Positions 1-8,178 are shown, numbered from the stretch's first letter. The stretch is 40,819 nucleotides of DNA from Tepidanaerobacter sp. GT38 (GCF_021991635.1 NZ_JAFFJA010000011.1:1-40819), one strand, 5' to 3'. Notes: generated from the letters alone by a model not told the origin. A program made the numbers and translations.

Positions 1-104
1 AACCAGCCGCCAAAAATGCCATACGCTTCTGCAAAAGCCCCCCATACTGACATTACGAAAATACCAGCAATAGCAAATCCAATAATTGACCCTATGTTTT
101 TCAC
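1..104 (-). CDS. Putative glycerol transporter subunit, Lin0368-like (partial)
   Basis: Only the first 34 codons are inside the window; the gene runs off the left edge. It starts with GTG at 102-104, 6 bases after a strong GGAGGTGA site (111-118). The visible peptide begins MKNIGSIIGFAIAG and continues as one hydrophobic segment containing VMSVWGAFAEAYG, so it is a small membrane protein. It resembles from memory the Lin0368 family of putative glycerol transporter subunits. The antiterminator gene glpP directly upstream on the same strand fits a glycerol role. The family call is tentative because so little is visible. Confidence 0.45.
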   Translation of the reverse strand, partial: MKNIGSIIGFAIAGIFVMSVWGAFAEAYGIFGGW

Positions 105-231
105 AAAATGTCACCTCCAAATTGTTTTGGTCCTAAAGTTATACTGATAATATTCTATTTTTTTATTTGCACCTCCTTTTTTGGGCAAATTAAAAATCCT
201 TCCAAGGCAAATAAACACAATAATAGCTTAT

Positions 232-840
232 TTATTTACCCAGGAAGGACTTTCTCCAAATCTCCAAGTCCTCAAACGGTATATCCCATATATCTTCTTT
301 TGAAACTGAAATGGCCCTAGCTCCTTCTTTAAGAGCTGATTCAACCTCACTTTTTTCCTCGATGAGCCCTCCTGCAATAACCGGGTGGGATACTCTTTGG
401 CAAATCCTCCTTATTATTTTAGGTATAACCGCAGGTAAAATCTCTATTGCATCAGGGTTTACATTTTTTATTGCCTTGGCAGCTGTATCTATAGCAAGGC
501 TGTCAAGCACGAAAATCCTCTGGATAGTGAAAAGGCCTTCATCTTTTGCACAGCTTATGAGATTTGCTCGGGTAGTAATAACTCCATCTGGTTTGATCTC
601 CTGTGCAATATATTTTATGCCCATTCGGTTCTTACTTATGCCTTCCAATAAGTCAATATGTAGGAAAATTCGTTTGCCTGCGCGTTTTACGTAATTTACT
701 ATATCCCTAATGTTGAGTATATCACCAGCTAGAAGGAATATGCATCGTGGCTGCTTTGATAAGGCCATATCGATTTTGCTGACATCTCGTATGGCCGGTA
801 TTACCGGGAACATTAGCAAATCTTTCATTATTCCGTCCAA
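232..840 (-). CDS. glpP: Glycerol-3-phosphate-responsive antiterminator GlpP (copy 1)
   Basis: A 202-residue GlpP family protein, close to the usual 185-195 residues. GlpP binds glycerol-3-phosphate and then the leader RNA of glycerol genes, preventing termination. Family signatures visible are the start region FPVIPAIRDV, FLLAGDILNI, HIDLLEGI, DGVITTRANLI, QRIFVLDSLA and PVIAGGLIEE, which form a TIM-barrel-like fold. The start is TTG at 838-840, with AGAGGTGA a few bases upstream; the later ATG at 826-828 is too far from that site. A probable promoter lies at 896-925. The gene is followed by a possible glycerol transporter subunit. A second, clearly related copy sits at 32007-32579. Confidence 0.9.
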   Translation of the reverse strand: MDGIMKDLLMFPVIPAIRDVSKIDMALSKQPRCIFLLAGDILNIRDIVNYVKRAGKRIFLHIDLLEGISKNRMGIKYIAQEIKPDGVITTRANLISCAKDEGLFTIQRIFVLDSLAIDTAAKAIKNVNPDAIEILPAVIPKIIRRICQRVSHPVIAGGLIEEKSEVESALKEGARAISVSKEDIWDIPFEDLEIWRKSFLGK

Positions 841-895
841 AAAATCACCTCTAGAATACTCGGTAATACCTGCAAAAACATTTACTGCTGTCTCT

Positions 896-925
896 ATTTT
901 ATATATATTGCAAAAAATATGCCAA
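896..925 (-). promoter_or_regulatory. Probable sigma-A promoter of glpP copy 1
   Basis: On the minus strand TTGGCA (920-925) is followed after 18 bases by TAAAAT (896-901). A TATAAA two bases closer gives a 16-base spacer. The region is AT-rich and lies 56 bases before the TTG start of glpP. Confidence 0.5.
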
Positions 926-965
926 GTTTATAAAAATTGATTATTGGGCATTGCAGGTTATTTGC

Positions 966-1024
966 CTGGTAAAAAGTATCAATATCTGCATGATCTTTTT
1001 AACTCTGTTGATACTTTTTGCCAG
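966..1024. repeat. Inverted repeat between plsY and glpP
   Basis: CTGGTAAAAAGTATCAA (966-982) and TTGATACTTTTTGCCAG (1008-1024) are inverted copies with a single mismatch, separated by 25 bases. It lies just after the plsY stop and upstream of the glpP promoter. There is no U tract after it on the minus strand, so it is not a normal terminator. It could be an operator, an RNA stem at the 3' end of plsY mRNA, or a small mobile relic. Confidence 0.6.
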
Positions 1025-1042
1025 CTTCTTTATGAGAATTAT

Positions 1043-1639
1043 TTATCTACGTACCTTTTGGCCTAATTTATTTTCTTTGCCAGCCAACAGTCTCTCTATA
1101 TTGTCCCTGTGTCGACATACAGCTATTATACCTAAAATCAGGCCCACTATAATGTGCTTTGCAGGGTATTTAAATAATAACAGAAGAATAGGTAACGCTA
1201 TTGCGGCACTTATTGAACCTAGTGAAACATACCGCCATATGTATATAACCGAAATGCCAATTATTAAAACTATAGGGGCCAATTTTGGAAAAAGGCCTAT
1301 GATAACTCCAAAACTGGTAGCAATACCCTTGCCCCCTTTGAAGTTTAGAAAAATTGACCAATCATGTCCGACTACTACCGCTATACCAGAAAGCAGTGCT
1401 ATATTTTCACCACCTAAAAGCCTGCCAAGGGTCACCATTATTAAGCCTTTTAACAAATCTGCCGTAAAGACTATAAGGGCAGGTTTTGTTCCAAGTACGC
1501 GAAGCACGTTAGTTGAACCTGGATTTCCACTACCGTATCGGCGAATATCAATAGAATAGAATTTGCGACAAATATAATATGCAAATGAAATAGAACCCAC
1601 AAGATAACTTGCTAGGATAAATACGATAGATTTTACCAA
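1043..1639 (-). CDS. plsY: Glycerol-3-phosphate acyltransferase PlsY
   Basis: PlsY transfers an acyl group from acyl-phosphate to glycerol-3-phosphate, the first step of phospholipid synthesis, in the cytoplasmic membrane. The 198-residue protein has several hydrophobic helices and the family motifs YLVGSISFAY, GSGNPGSTNVLRVLG, ADLLKG, VVGHDWSIFLNFKGGKGIAT and HRDNIERLLAGKENKLG. The start is TTG at 1637-1639, 8 bases after AAAGGTGA. The frame is open further up to 1720, but that extension overlaps a consensus promoter (1692-1720), so it cannot be the translated start. PlsY uses the same metabolite that GlpP, encoded just downstream, senses. Confidence 0.95.
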   Translation of the reverse strand: MVKSIVFILASYLVGSISFAYYICRKFYSIDIRRYGSGNPGSTNVLRVLGTKPALIVFTADLLKGLIMVTLGRLLGGENIALLSGIAVVVGHDWSIFLNFKGGKGIATSFGVIIGLFPKLAPIVLIIGISVIYIWRYVSLGSISAAIALPILLLLFKYPAKHIIVGLILGIIAVCRHRDNIERLLAGKENKLGQKVRR

Positions 1640-1691
1640 GAGATTCTTCACCTTTCTAAAGAATGTTTTTACAATTTGTAATTCACTTAAT

Positions 1692-1720
1692 ATTATACAC
1701 TCCATTTTTCTATATGTCAA
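1692..1720 (-). promoter_or_regulatory. Consensus sigma-A promoter of plsY
   Basis: On the minus strand TTGACA (1715-1720), 17 bases, then TATAAT (1692-1697): both boxes match consensus exactly with ideal spacing. It lies about 50 bases upstream of the TTG start of plsY and settles that start. Confidence 0.85.
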
Positions 1721-1740
1721 TGGTTAAAATTGACACTGAT

Positions 1741-1766
1741 AAAGCAAAAGCCGCTTCTATGCGGCT
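1741..1766 (-). terminator. Rho-independent terminator of the cooT/DUF3842 cluster
   Basis: On the minus strand AGCCGC (1761-1766), a 6-base loop, GCGGCT (1749-1754), then TTTGCTTT. It lies right after the DUF3842 stop codon and before the plsY promoter. Confidence 0.8.
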
Positions 1767-1783
1767 CATACAATCTCTGCATT

Positions 1784-2194
1784 TTACAGTAGCTCTTTTA
1801 TTTTTTCAATGGCATCTTTTATAGCTAAGAACAACGGCTTTTTTTCAATTCCTAAGAGGGTAATATCCTCGTTATCTATAATGGGTATGAGAATCTTCTT
1901 GGCATTACATGAAGCTATAGCTGTTGCAATACCTGGAGTTATCTCTCCCAGCATTGAGTTTGGAATAATAATCCCAAGGGAGCCTACTATTACATCCACT
2001 TTGTTCACAACAAAAGTAATTGCACTTTCTCCAGTAGCACCCTTGTTGGCTTTTTCCTTCATCATATTTGAGGTTGCAGCTGAATTTGTACCCAAGGCAT
2101 AAATTTTGACATCACTGGGTAAATCCTGTCTCAAAAGTGATATGATCTGACTGCCAATACCTCCTCCCATGCCGTCTATCACTGCTATATTCAT
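1784..2194 (-). CDS. DUF3842 family protein
   Basis: A 136-residue protein of the DUF3842 family, function unknown. It opens with a nucleotide-binding-like loop, IAVIDGMGGGIGSQI, followed by VKIYALGTNSAAT and a glycine-rich central region, and it lacks a signal peptide. Its ATG overlaps the cooT stop codon by 4 bases (ATGA), so the two are translationally coupled. The pairing with a CooT-type nickel protein, next to the CODH/ACS operon, suggests a link to nickel enzyme assembly, but this is inference from context only. A terminator follows at 1741-1766. Confidence 0.8.
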   Translation of the reverse strand: MNIAVIDGMGGGIGSQIISLLRQDLPSDVKIYALGTNSAATSNMMKEKANKGATGESAITFVVNKVDVIVGSLGIIIPNSMLGEITPGIATAIASCNAKKILIPIIDNEDITLLGIEKKPLFLAIKDAIEKIKELL

Positions 2195-2388
2195 TTTGCT
2201 TTCTCTCTTTCTAAGATTATTTTATGCTCAAGCAGTTTCACTTCTTTAATTGCGGCATCTACAATCATTTGTTCACCCAAAAGGTCATACATAAATAATT
2301 TTCCATCTTGAGGTTCTATGTGGATAACATTGTCCATCAATATTTTTTCCTGTCCGTTTTCTAAAATATATACCTTAGACTCGCACAT
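2191..2388 (-). CDS. cooT: CooT family nickel-binding protein
   Basis: A 65-residue protein beginning MCESKVYILENGQEK, typical of the CooT family. In characterised CooT, a homodimer binds one Ni(II) through Cys2 and helps nickel delivery to carbon monoxide dehydrogenase. Cys2 is present here. The reading frame stays open upstream to 2544, but the conserved MC start, a GGGGGTG site 7 bases before the ATG at 2386-2388, and overlap of the longer form with the upstream gene all favour the short form. It lies between the 81-aa gene and DUF3842, downstream of the Wood-Ljungdahl operon that encodes the Ni enzymes CooS and AcsB. Confidence 0.85.
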   Translation of the reverse strand: MCESKVYILENGQEKILMDNVIHIEPQDGKLFMYDLLGEQMIVDAAIKEVKLLEHKIILEREKAK

Positions 2389-2407
2389 TTTATGCACCCC
2401 CGCTCTG

Positions 2408-2653
2408 CTAAATATGTTTTTTGGCTTCAAGCAGGTAATCGCTGGCGGCTTTGAGAGAGTCAGCAGCTTTGGATATGAATTCATATGCTTTAGCTTTTCC
2501 AAGTTTCTCTGCCTTTTCAGCCCATTCTCTAAAACCCTGTTCATGGGAGTTGTTGTGCTCGATCCAGTGGGCTAAAAGTATTCTCAAGGTCTCAACATCT
2601 TTTTCCTTACTTGCCCTGCTTCCGCAACCTCTGCAGCAATTGTGTTCGCTCAT
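2408..2653 (-). CDS. Small Cys/His-containing protein of unknown function
   Basis: I do not recognise the family with certainty. The 81-residue protein starts at ATG 2651-2653 after an excellent AAAGGAGG site. Its N-terminus has a cysteine group, CCRGCGS, with a nearby His at residue 4. A second polar motif, HWIEHNNSHEQGF, is followed by a predicted amphipathic helical stretch rich in Ala, Lys and Glu. The His and Cys clusters look suited to metal binding. It has its own promoter (2672-2699) and sits 19 bases before cooT, so a role in nickel or other metal handling for CODH/ACS is plausible but unproven. Confidence 0.8.
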   Translation of the reverse strand: MSEHNCCRGCGSRASKEKDVETLRILLAHWIEHNNSHEQGFREWAEKAEKLGKAKAYEFISKAADSLKAASDYLLEAKKHI

Positions 2654-2671
2654 GATACGCCTCCTTTTTTT

Positions 2672-2699
2672 ATGATATCGCATAAATACCATGTGTAAA
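2672..2699 (-). promoter_or_regulatory. Probable promoter of the 81-aa gene/cooT/DUF3842 cluster
   Basis: On the minus strand TTTACA (2694-2699), 16 bases, TATCAT (2672-2677). The -10 box is identical to that of the Wood-Ljungdahl promoter at 21800-21805. I see no convincing terminator between acsV and this promoter, so read-through from the large operon is also possible. Confidence 0.5.
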
Positions 2700-2797
2700 G
2701 ATACTTTTGTCTAGATGACGGCACCAATCATCCTTTAATTTTGTGATTCTTTATTACTATCGTTAGAATCGCACTTGGACACTTGTGGCTGTAAAAC

Positions 2798-4726
2798 CTA
2801 TAAATTCATCGCCTTTTTTAAGCTGGGGAATAGACTGGTATCCGTATGAGGCAGAAAACAGGCGCTAATAAATTCTTCCATGTAAGCCGGGTCTGCGCTC
2901 AGTTCGATGTAAGTCATACTGTCGGCAATCTCCTTTACCTTTTCCCGAGCATCGTCACTTACAAGACATGCATATGCCCCGGTGAGGGAGCTGTTGCCGA
3001 TAAACTCAAATTTTTCATGGGGTAAATCGGGCAACAGGCCGATAGTAATTGAATTGTTTATATCAAGGTTTTGCCCTATGCCTCCAGCGATGATGACCCT
3101 GTCAATATCGGAAACATCCATTCCTATGTTGTTCAGAAGGGTTTTTGCGCCGGAATAGACGGCACCTTTGGCCCGGAGGAAATTGTCGATATCAATCTCA
3201 TTTATTGTTATGTCTAGACCGTCCTTGGTTTCACTGCCAAAGGCTACTACGTATTCAAAACAGCCGAAATGCTGGTTATACCTTATTCTGTCAGATTTTA
3301 TGTTTTGATTTATTTTCCCCTTCATATCTATTATACCCTTTAAAAACATTTCGGCAATAAGGTCAATTATTCCAGAGCCGCATATGCCTTTGGGTTTTGT
3401 GTCTCCGATGACCCTGATAATGGGTTTTAAATTTTGCCTATCAATTCTTACCTCATCAATGGCACCGCTGGCTGCCCTCATGCCGCAGCTGATTTCGCCA
3501 CCCTCAAAGGCCGGTCCTGCCGAACAAGCACAGGTCAACATCCATTCCTTATTTCCCAGCACTATTTCTCCGTTGGTGCCCAAATCTATAAAGAGCACGG
3601 TCTCGTCACCGTTCCACAGGCCCGATGCCAAAACTCCCGCAACTATATCGCCGCCCACATAGCTTGCCACATTGGGGAGAATAAATACCGGGGCATTTTT
3701 ATTTATACCAAGTGAAATATCGCCAGCCTTTAATGCAGGTGCGTTTCTAAATGCCGGTATATAAGGTTCCAGCCTGATATTTTCCGCATAAACCCCCAGC
3801 AGCAGATGGGCCATGGTTGTATTGCCTGCAAAGACCGAGAAAACTATTTCGTCTTGTGTAATTTCAAGCTCTTTTATCATTTCCCTGATCAGCTGATTTA
3901 CGGTGCCTTCAACTATGGCATGGTTGAGTTTCTCCAGTCCATTTTCCTTCGTGGAATAGATAATGCGGTTAATTATGTCTCCACCGTACTGCATCTGAAG
4001 GTTACCGCTGTTGGCAGATGATTTTATTTCTCCGGTCTCAATATCCACCAAGCAGGCTGCCACAGTAGTGGTCCCCACATCAACACAAAGTCCATAAGAA
4101 GAGGTCTTGCTTTCGGCAGACACATTAATGACATCATATCCGCGCCCATTTTTCAAAAGTGTTAGGGTTATTCCGTAATCGGAATCCCTTAACAGCACAG
4201 GCAGCTTTCTCAGTGCATCTATGGTCCAATTTACCATTGTACATCCCAAAACGCTTTTCAGCTCTCGCTGTACCCTTTCCAGGTCGGGGATATTGTCATC
4301 TATTGTAGGCTCGGGGAGCTTGACGGGGACAATCTTAAAACTAGTTCCAACTTTAATACCTGAATCTTTTAGAATATCAATAGCCCTATTGACTAATTTT
4401 GTGCTTGCTCTAGACGTTATATTTTCCACCATTATGTCGTTGACAACATCCACTTCCATAAGCTTAACGGTCATGTCTTCTTGGACCCAGGTAAGACAGG
4501 CAAGCCTTGTCCCTTGCTGAATTTCTTCTTCAGTGAGAATGGGAGTGTATTCATGCTTGTGTTGGCCTGATTTGACCGTAACCCGACATTTGCCGCAATG
4601 GCCCTTGCCACCGCAAGGTGCATCTAAAAATACACCGGCTTTTCGTGCTGCTTCCATTAAATTTGTGCCCCTGGCAACCTCTACGGTCTTGCCTATGGGC
4701 AAGAAAGTAACTCTGCATTTATCCAT
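2798..4726 (-). CDS. acsV: Corrinoid protein reactivator AcsV (RACo-like, 2Fe-2S)
   Basis: This ATP-dependent activator reduces the Co(II) form of the corrinoid iron-sulfur protein AcsCD back to the active Co(I) state. The 642-residue protein has an N-terminal 2Fe-2S ferredoxin domain with Cys38, Cys44, Cys47 and Cys77, a linker and middle domain, then an ASKHA-type ATPase domain with YGLCVDVGTTTVAACLVD, LFIDLGTNGEIVLG, GICGSGIIDLIAE and VIIAGGIGQNL. The ATG at 4724-4726 follows AGGGTG by about 9 bases; the upstream in-frame GTG lies inside that site. It is the last gene of the operon, separated from gcvH by 100 bases that contain a perfect hairpin. Confidence 0.92.
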   Translation of the reverse strand: MDKCRVTFLPIGKTVEVARGTNLMEAARKAGVFLDAPCGGKGHCGKCRVTVKSGQHKHEYTPILTEEEIQQGTRLACLTWVQEDMTVKLMEVDVVNDIMVENITSRASTKLVNRAIDILKDSGIKVGTSFKIVPVKLPEPTIDDNIPDLERVQRELKSVLGCTMVNWTIDALRKLPVLLRDSDYGITLTLLKNGRGYDVINVSAESKTSSYGLCVDVGTTTVAACLVDIETGEIKSSANSGNLQMQYGGDIINRIIYSTKENGLEKLNHAIVEGTVNQLIREMIKELEITQDEIVFSVFAGNTTMAHLLLGVYAENIRLEPYIPAFRNAPALKAGDISLGINKNAPVFILPNVASYVGGDIVAGVLASGLWNGDETVLFIDLGTNGEIVLGNKEWMLTCACSAGPAFEGGEISCGMRAASGAIDEVRIDRQNLKPIIRVIGDTKPKGICGSGIIDLIAEMFLKGIIDMKGKINQNIKSDRIRYNQHFGCFEYVVAFGSETKDGLDITINEIDIDNFLRAKGAVYSGAKTLLNNIGMDVSDIDRVIIAGGIGQNLDINNSITIGLLPDLPHEKFEFIGNSSLTGAYACLVSDDAREKVKEIADSMTYIELSADPAYMEEFISACFLPHTDTSLFPSLKKAMNL

Positions 4727-4791
4727 ATAAGCTATCACCCTATCTTTTGACTCCCTAATTTGAACAATTCAAGCCCTTTTTTATTAAAGGT

Positions 4792-4818
4792 ACAAGCCAC
4801 TTGTTAAAAGTGGCTTGT
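4792..4818. repeat. Perfect hairpin between gcvH and acsV
   Basis: ACAAGCCACTT (4792-4802), loop GTTAA, AAGTGGCTTGT (4808-4818): an 11-bp perfect stem. No proper U tract follows on either strand. It may be a processing or mRNA-stability element, or a leaky terminator that lowers acsV expression relative to the structural genes upstream. Confidence 0.7.
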
Positions 4819-4826
4819 AGGGACGA

Positions 4827-5204
4827 TTATTCAAGGGATTTTTCGTAGTCACTGCTAGAAAGGAGGTTTCCCTCTTCAGCAGGATCGCTTACTTTCACTT
4901 TAATTATCCAACCATCTTCATAAGGCGAATTATTGACCAGCTCAGGCTCATCATCCAGTGCTTCATTAACTTCGATGATTTCTCCGCTAACAGGCGCATA
5001 AAGGTCTGAGGACACTTTAGCAGATTCAATGCTGCCAAAGGGCTCGCCTTGAGTTATGGTATCGCCTACTTCCGGCAAATCCACAAACAAGACTTCACCC
5101 AGCTGATCTTGGGCATAGTCAGTTATGCCTATAATAGCAACCTCACCTTCAATTTTTGCCCATGTATGCTCTTTATGATATTTTAAATCAGATGGAAATT
5201 CCAT
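4827..5204 (-). CDS. gcvH: Glycine cleavage system H protein
   Basis: GcvH carries a lipoyl arm that shuttles the aminomethyl group of glycine between the P, T and L proteins. The 125-residue protein has the usual H-protein length and the lipoylation motif GSIESAKVSSDLY, with Lys63 as the modified residue. The ATG at 5202-5204 follows GGGGAGGGG; an earlier in-frame GTG overlaps that site. The gene is in the Wood-Ljungdahl operon, as in C. ljungdahlii and C. difficile. With LpdA encoded in the same operon, it links methylene-THF to glycine metabolism, but gcvT and gcvP are not in this window. Confidence 0.95.
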   Translation of the reverse strand: MEFPSDLKYHKEHTWAKIEGEVAIIGITDYAQDQLGEVLFVDLPEVGDTITQGEPFGSIESAKVSSDLYAPVSGEIIEVNEALDDEPELVNNSPYEDGWIIKVKVSDPAEEGNLLSSSDYEKSLE

Positions 5205-5227
5205 ATTAAAACCCCTCCCCACTTTTA

Positions 5228-7351
5228 TTAAAACATGGGATCCATGGTAAGGGCAGGATGGCCTACCTTTGTCAAAAATTCCACCACTGTATCAGGATCC
5301 GTTCCAACGTCTTCATCTGCAATCATATCATAGAAATTATCAATTCCTATTTCCTTGCCTCTCTCAATTAATTTTTCCTTAAGGGCTTCCTTCAATTCTT
5401 TTGGCATCCAGACAACTCGCTGTAAACCGCCATCGCCGTATAAGAATTTTTTGCTGGTGATAAACTGTCTTCCATGGCCCATAAAACCAGGTGTCTGCAC
5501 ACCGCCACCGGTAGTTGAAGCCAACTCTCCAAATGTCATTCCCAGCGGTGTCATGCCGTGGTATTCGCGGTTGACTATGATGACTCCATTGGCTTCAGGC
5601 ATAATTCCGCAGATACATTCGAAGCAGCCGCAGGAAGTCATGGGATTTTCCATAATTGTGTAAATATATACAGACGTCGTTGCTCCATTAGATTTTTCCG
5701 CAACTGCCTGGTCTACAGATGCCCAATGGCCTTTTACTTCATCAAGGCACTCGCCTTTAACGATAGGCTGGCAGGGACCTGTGGGATCCAGTTCTTTTGT
5801 AGCTTTTGCGTCAAGCCAGCTGACGGCACCGCAAAGACCTAACCGCTCCGGTGTAACTATGCACACGTGAGCAGGCGCGAAGGATTGACACAGCAAGCAG
5901 GAGTAGAAAGTATCCACACTTTCATCGGTAAGGCCCGCAAGTCTTGCATCTCTCGCATTATACCTTGGACGTGCAATTTCTTCAAGTAGCTGTTCCACTT
6001 TTGCCTTATCGGTGATAATAGTGACCTGCACTTTGTCTACTATACTGCCAAACTCATCTAGCATCTTGGCATACATTACTTCACCTATATGTTTGAGCCT
6101 AAAACCAGCTTCATATGAGGATTTACTGATTCTAACCCAGGCTATATCTCGCTGGCCAATATGCATAACGCCTTCAATGTAATTCATGAAGTAGTGGATT
6201 CGGCGCTCCATAACAGGTTCAAAGTCCTCTTGCATGTTCTTGCCTGCCACATCAATCAGCACTGCCAAAGGCAACTTGCCGCCTTCTGGCCCAAGGCTGT
6301 CTATATCAGGGCCGATGAGTTCAATTTTATGGTCTTCTACTTCTGAAAGTTCCCGTTTTCTGACTAATTCCCATGCAGTTGTGCGGCCGCCACCAAATTC
6401 TGCAAACATATCGTCCTTGCGCACTCTTTCACCTTCAAAAGCAGGGGCAAATCCAACCGGAATGGGAATTTCAGTTATTTTTATCTTAATGCCGCGAGCC
6501 TCAAGGGATGTTTGAACAAGCTTATCATAATCCTTTTGAACAATTAAGTTCATGGGCACTTCCTGTACATCCTGGTCTGTAAGCACCGGGAATCCTAAGG
6601 CTATAGCACCGGCTCCGGCAGATACTACAAGTTCACTGAGAGGCCCTAATGCATTGACGAATGCGGGTACCCTTTCTTTGGTATACTTTAACAGCTCCGG
6701 CAAATCTCCAGGCTTTACGTTGCCGAAAATAAGGGCAGCTCTTATAGCAAAGGATACGATGTGAATTACGGAAGTCACGTCATAGCCAAGGGGAACTACT
6801 CTGAAATCAAGCCCCATCTTGACTTTTGCCTCGACCGCCTGGTCGATGATTTTGCCAACCAGAGTTACCAGTATACCTTTAGACTGATAATCCTTAATGA
6901 TCTTGGCTGCCACTTCTGCAGATGGCGCTTCACCGATTACAACAGCCACACCGGGAATATCACCGGTTACCAGAGGTACACCTAGGGATCGGATCACTGT
7001 ATCAGGGATAAACCCAACACAGGGCTCCTCATAGGGATTCTTTCCTCCTACGTATTTACAAGCCTCGATGACTTCTGCTGCCACTGCTGTTGCAAGACCT
7101 GCATTTAAGGCCTTTTCAAGATTTTGTTCTTTTACAATGAGGCTCTCAATGACTCCCAGGGCACCTTTTAAATCCGCCAATGTCCCGATTTTTTGTCCTG
7201 TAGCTGCGTATATTACCGGAAGGCTGTAAGCGGTATTCGGAAAAACTACCTTTTCGTCTTCGCCGTATTCCTTAATTGTCTGCTCTACTAATGCCTTGCA
7301 AGCCTCAAGTGCCTGTTCAGAGCCTGTGAAAATAATGTCAAATAATGTCAT
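5228..7351 (-). CDS. acsB: Acetyl-CoA synthase subunit AcsB (CODH/ACS)
   Basis: AcsB condenses CO, a methyl group from the corrinoid protein and CoA to acetyl-CoA, or cleaves acetyl-CoA in the reverse direction. The 707-residue protein is slightly shorter than the 729-residue Moorella enzyme. The A-cluster ligands are intact: Cys485, Cys488, Cys497 and Cys507 (CX2CX8CX9C) for the 4Fe-4S unit, and the Cys-Gly-Cys at 574-576 for the nickel sites. The ATG at 7349-7351 follows GGAGGG; the longer frame up to 7387 lacks support. It is preceded by acsE (41-base gap) and followed by gcvH (23 bases). Confidence 0.97.
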   Translation of the reverse strand: MTLFDIIFTGSEQALEACKALVEQTIKEYGEDEKVVFPNTAYSLPVIYAATGQKIGTLADLKGALGVIESLIVKEQNLEKALNAGLATAVAAEVIEACKYVGGKNPYEEPCVGFIPDTVIRSLGVPLVTGDIPGVAVVIGEAPSAEVAAKIIKDYQSKGILVTLVGKIIDQAVEAKVKMGLDFRVVPLGYDVTSVIHIVSFAIRAALIFGNVKPGDLPELLKYTKERVPAFVNALGPLSELVVSAGAGAIALGFPVLTDQDVQEVPMNLIVQKDYDKLVQTSLEARGIKIKITEIPIPVGFAPAFEGERVRKDDMFAEFGGGRTTAWELVRKRELSEVEDHKIELIGPDIDSLGPEGGKLPLAVLIDVAGKNMQEDFEPVMERRIHYFMNYIEGVMHIGQRDIAWVRISKSSYEAGFRLKHIGEVMYAKMLDEFGSIVDKVQVTIITDKAKVEQLLEEIARPRYNARDARLAGLTDESVDTFYSCLLCQSFAPAHVCIVTPERLGLCGAVSWLDAKATKELDPTGPCQPIVKGECLDEVKGHWASVDQAVAEKSNGATTSVYIYTIMENPMTSCGCFECICGIMPEANGVIIVNREYHGMTPLGMTFGELASTTGGGVQTPGFMGHGRQFITSKKFLYGDGGLQRVVWMPKELKEALKEKLIERGKEIGIDNFYDMIADEDVGTDPDTVVEFLTKVGHPALTMDPMF

Positions 7352-7392
7352 ACATATCCCTCCAAGGACATTTATTTTAGCCTTCAAGCTAA

Positions 7393-8178
7393 TTAAAGAT
7401 CTAAATAAGAATCAGCATACAGGTATCTCTCTTTTATCAAATCGGCGGTTTTTATAACATCCATTACCAGCTTATCCAATGGGTTTATTATAGCAGAGGT
7501 TAGACCGCACTGGATAGCCATGGCACAGAATGTAGCTTCAATTAAACCTCTAAGTTCTCTTGGGCATCCGTTGGAAACATTGCTAAGGCCGCCGGTTGTA
7601 TAAAGGCCCATCTCTGAAATTTGTCTTACAGCTTCCAGCACTTCCTGCTGTTTGTCCTGCATGCCTTTTATCACGACAAATAGAGGATCAAAGAGAATGT
7701 TTTCCTGGCTGAGGCCGGCTTCCATGGCCCGTTCCAGAATTTCCGTACAGTACATGATTCTCTCGTCATTATCTCTGGGAATCCCGTCTTTGGCACAAAG
7801 GCCTATAACCATGGCATCGTATTCAGCTGCTAAGTTTATCATATCGATCCTCGCACCCGCATCAGCTGAGTTGATGATGGGTTTGCCCGGTTTCCGATCA
7901 TATACTTTAATGCCGGCTTCTAAGGCTTTCATGTTGGCTGTGTCAAGGCACAGGGGTGTATCGGGAAACTCTTCCTGCAAAACTTTAACCACCCAGGGCA
8001 TCAGTTCTTCGCCGTCCCTGTCAGCAGGCCCAATGTTCACATCCAGGTAGTGGGCTCCTGCTTCGACCTGTTCCCTGGCCCGCTTTATTATGGGCTCCGG
8101 ATTTCTTTCTTCAAGTGCTTTCCTAATAGTTGGTGAAATAACGTGAATTCTTTCACCAATAGTTAAAAACCTCGCCAT
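7393..8178 (-). CDS. acsE: Methyl-THF:corrinoid iron-sulfur protein methyltransferase AcsE
   Basis: AcsE moves the methyl group from 5-methyl-THF to Co(I) of AcsCD, joining the methyl and carbonyl branches. The 261-residue protein is the expected length and has the pterin-binding TIM-barrel signatures GERIHVISPTIRKAL, AGAHYLDVNIGPADRDG, PLCLDTANMKALEAG, GLCAKDGIPRDND and TTGGLSNVSNG. The ATG follows GGAGGAGAG. It lies between acsC and acsB in the operon. Confidence 0.97.
   Translation of the reverse strand: MARFLTIGERIHVISPTIRKALEERNPEPIIKRAREQVEAGAHYLDVNIGPADRDGEELMPWVVKVLQEEFPDTPLCLDTANMKALEAGIKVYDRKPGKPIINSADAGARIDMINLAAEYDAMVIGLCAKDGIPRDNDERIMYCTEILERAMEAGLSQENILFDPLFVVIKGMQDKQQEVLEAVRQISEMGLYTTGGLSNVSNGCPRELRGLIEATFCAMAIQCGLTSAIINPLDKLVMDVIKTADLIKERYLYADSYLDL

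Noticed and set aside
162-179. Orphan Shine-Dalgarno-like AAAGGAGGTG on the minus strand between glpP and the transporter gene
   Set aside because: No start codon with an open frame follows at a proper distance; the only GTG is inside the motif and ends after five codons.
951-1559. 202-codon plus-strand open frame opposite plsY
   Set aside because: It is antisense to a well-supported plsY, has no ribosome binding site and no recognisable family.
2191-2544. 117-codon form of cooT
   Set aside because: The extra 52 residues overlap the upstream small gene in another frame and are not part of the family; the MC start is conserved.
2757-2797. Possible terminator after acsV
   Set aside because: Only a weak GATTCT...AGAATC stem is present downstream, without a U tract, so I cannot support a terminator there.
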